Shown here: positions 62,555-64,000 of the stretch, in pieces
Layout of the letters: every line of letters starts with the position of its first letter
Numbering within the stretch: position 1 is the stretch's first letter
DNA from: Telmatobacter sp. DSM 110680
Lineage (GTDB): Bacteria; Acidobacteriota; Terriglobia; Terriglobales; Acidobacteriaceae
Assembly: GCF_039994875.1 (NCBI RefSeq)
Contig: NZ_CP121196.1
Location: forward strand, 1,426,001-1,490,000
Direction: 5' to 3'
Length of the DNA stretch: 64,000 nt
Program-made: the position numbers and the translations under genes
The notes under the pieces: model-generated
Told to the model about the DNA's origin: nothing
What the model saw: the letters and a program-made list of their open reading frames with translations, nothing else
Databases searched by the model: none

Positions 62555-62860
62555 CAGGTTCCTCTTATGGTTCGAGTTTTTTAGGTAAATCACCGCGATT
62601 CATCGGGTTTGCTCTCATGCGTGTTGTCACTGCTGGCTACCATATGACGTCCGTACTCTTGGCATTCGTGCAGAATCGCCCAATCGTCTTACAATAACGG
62701 GAACAACCATGCTTGGTAAGTCCGGGCAAGGACTACCATAAGACAGTGAGGATGCAGTGCCCCTGCGAGCACGGGCCGCGTCCGCGAAATTTTACTCGGG
62801 TCCCTTAGTGGCCCATGCCTTGGCACCCTCAGTCCCGTTAGGACAGAAAAGGAAATTGCA
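62555..62860. other. Divergent intergenic region
   Basis: This 306-bp gap separates the amidohydrolase (minus) and the bactofilin (plus) and must hold both promoters. I see no convincing -35/-10 pair and no repeat or RNA structure that I recognise. AAAAGGAAA at 62847-62855 is the bactofilin ribosome site. Confidence 0.4.
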
Positions 62861-63370
62861 TTGAGCGCTATGTGGAAACCCACCCAACAAGGCCAATCCC
62901 CCTCTCCGACACCGACCCCCGAGCAGCCTTCTGCTCGTCCGGTGCCGGTGCAGCAGCCCACCATTGATACACCGCGCGCGGCCACATCTTCTGTCGGCGA
63001 GCAAGCCAGCATCAGCAAAGGCCTCTCCATCAAGGGCGAGATTACCGGCACTGAATCGCTCTTCATCGACGGCAAGGTCGAGGGCAGCATCAGCATTCCC
63101 GGCAATCGCGTCACTGTGGGCAAAAACGGCAATGTCACGGCCAGCATCAGCGCCCGCGAGATCGTCGTCCTTGGCAAACTCAAGGGCAACGTGAACGCCA
63201 CTGACCGCGTCGACATCCGTGCCGAAGGCGCCCTGACCGGCGACGTGGCGGCAGCCCGCATCAGCATTGAGGATGGCGCGTTCTTCAAGGGCGGCATCGA
63301 CATCCGCAAGCCCGATTCGAAGCCAACCGCCGTCCAGTCCGAACCCGCTAAGGTTGCGGCACACTCGTAA
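62861..63370 (+). CDS. Bactofilin family cytoskeletal protein
   Basis: The product is 169 residues from a TTG at 62861 (GGAA six bases upstream); the ATG at 62870 is the alternative. A disordered Pro/Gln-rich N-terminus (1-45) is followed by the bactofilin beta-helix (about 50-140): ISKGLSIKGEITGTESLFID, GKVEGSISIPGNRVTVGKNG, VVLGKLKGNVNATDRVDIRA. Bactofilins polymerise at the membrane and take part in cell shape and envelope growth; the nearby MurJ gene fits that role. Confidence 0.92.
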   Translation: MSAMWKPTQQGQSPSPTPTPEQPSARPVPVQQPTIDTPRAATSSVGEQASISKGLSIKGEITGTESLFIDGKVEGSISIPGNRVTVGKNGNVTASISAREIVVLGKLKGNVNATDRVDIRAEGALTGDVAAARISIEDGAFFKGGIDIRKPDSKPTAVQSEPAKVAAHS

Positions 63371-63398
63371 GTCTCCGTAGCTCTCCTTGGGACCGCGC

Positions 63399-63422
63399 GG
63401 ACCCCTGCCCAGGCAGGGGTCC
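63399..63422. terminator. Hairpin after the bactofilin gene
   Basis: GGACCCCTGCC pairs with GGCAGGGGTCC, giving an 11-bp stem with a minimal loop, 29 bp after the bactofilin stop. No T-run follows, so it may need Rho or act as a shared end for the convergent murJ gene. Confidence 0.65.
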
Positions 63423-63497
63423 CGGTGCCTTATGTCTCCTCACGTTCAATCCGGAGCGTGGCGGAGATCTGGGGGCCCGATCTCCATCTGGAAAGCA

Positions 63498-64000
63498 TCA
63501 AGCCAGGCGCAACCGCTTCATCATCACCTTGGGCAACGCAGACCCCGTCCTGGTCAGCACCCATAACGTGATCCCGCCCCAGAGCAAGCCACCCGCAAGC
63601 AGGACTGCCAAGTCGATCAAGCGCTGGTGACCAGTGATGTTCATTCTCGGAAACAGTTCGCCGGCCATCCACGAAAACACAATCCAGGTAATGGCACCGC
63701 CCGTCAGCGCCGCAGCCACGCAGCGCGCCATTTCGCGATAGTCGAGGCTCGCGAGCGAGACCATCTTCCGCTGATGCAGAAGAAAACCGATAGTCAGCGT
63801 CTGCAGTCCAATCCCCAGGTCTGAAGCAAATGCCAGTCCCATCGCTCCGTAACCGCGGAAAAAACCTGCATAAATCGGCAGTGAGATCAGCGTAATGATG
63901 GTTCCAGCCACCATCGGCGCAAATGTATTGCCCGCGGCATAAAACGCGCGCGAGTAAATGGACTGCGCAGACCACAAAAACAGCGAGATAGAAAACACCG
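63498..64000 (-). CDS. murJ: Lipid II flippase MurJ, C-terminal part
   Basis: The frame is open to the right edge, so the N-terminus is outside the window. The visible 167 residues contain the MVF/MurJ pattern SAQSIYSRAFYAAGNTFAPM, then four or five membrane helices and basic loops (LLHQRKMVSLASLDYREMAR). The YSRAFYA motif is characteristic of MurJ helix 10 region. MurJ flips lipid II across the inner membrane for peptidoglycan synthesis. Convergent with the bactofilin gene. Confidence 0.85.
   Translation of the reverse strand, partial: VFSISLFLWSAQSIYSRAFYAAGNTFAPMVAGTIITLISLPIYAGFFRGYGAMGLAFASDLGIGLQTLTIGFLLHQRKMVSLASLDYREMARCVAAALTGGAITWIVFSWMAGELFPRMNITGHQRLIDLAVLLAGGLLWGGITLWVLTRTGSALPKVMMKRLRLA

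Overview
The window looks like chromosomal DNA of an acidobacterium (order Terriglobales type), with a G+C content of very roughly 55-60 %. The main pointers are an Oar-like TonB-dependent receptor with an N-terminal carboxypeptidase-regulatory domain, tandem DUF3857/transglutaminase genes, a DUF4142 protein, a DUF6632 protein, a short MerR regulator, a bactofilin next to a MurJ-type flippase, and many secreted proteins. The assignment rests on recognised families and not on a database search.

Region 1 (1-10.1 kb) begins with a truncated secreted protein (possibly polysaccharide export) and a PF14907-type nucleotidyltransferase. A membrane electron-transfer set follows: a c-type cytochrome and an orphan CuA cupredoxin, divergent from a porin-like barrel and a second small cytochrome c. 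A large TonB-dependent receptor, an HPr-kinase-like protein and an MFS transporter run in the same direction after that. The last three could form one uptake route: outer-membrane import, inner-membrane import and phosphorylation.

Region 2 (10.4-24.6 kb) is ordinary host DNA. It carries small secreted or membrane proteins, an ankyrin protein, a histidine kinase/response regulator pair, a GT1 glycosyltransferase, DUF4142, an exported metallo-beta-lactamase-fold hydrolase, typA, a cupin, and purE-purK.

Region 3 (24.6-43.2 kb) is a phage-derived structural cassette, all on the minus strand. In transcription order it has a small leader gene, a 1841-residue beta-helix protein with a Sec signal peptide, a large terminase, a HipA-like kinase plus DUF3037 pair, portal, protease-like protein, coiled-coil scaffold-like protein, capsid, three connector-like proteins, tail tube, a tail hub-like protein and a holin-like protein. 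I see no integrase, replication gene, repressor, endolysin or tape measure, no flanking tRNA and no obvious attachment sites. Several of its intergenic gaps hold inverted arrays of degenerate 7-base repeats. This is the most unusual part of the window: a domesticated or GTA-like cassette, or a decayed prophage carrying a kinase module.

Region 4 (43.6-64 kb) is host DNA again: isoaspartyl peptidase, GNAT, Maf, a GH31 glycosidase, two DUF3857 proteins (the first lacking the transglutaminase Cys and His), RNase R, DUF4870, an SRAP protein, YggX, tRNA-Pro(GGG), a zinc-ribbon protein, a MerR regulator, an Old Yellow Enzyme, a secreted protein, a D-aminoacylase-like amidohydrolase lacking several metal ligands, a bactofilin and the C-terminal end of MurJ.
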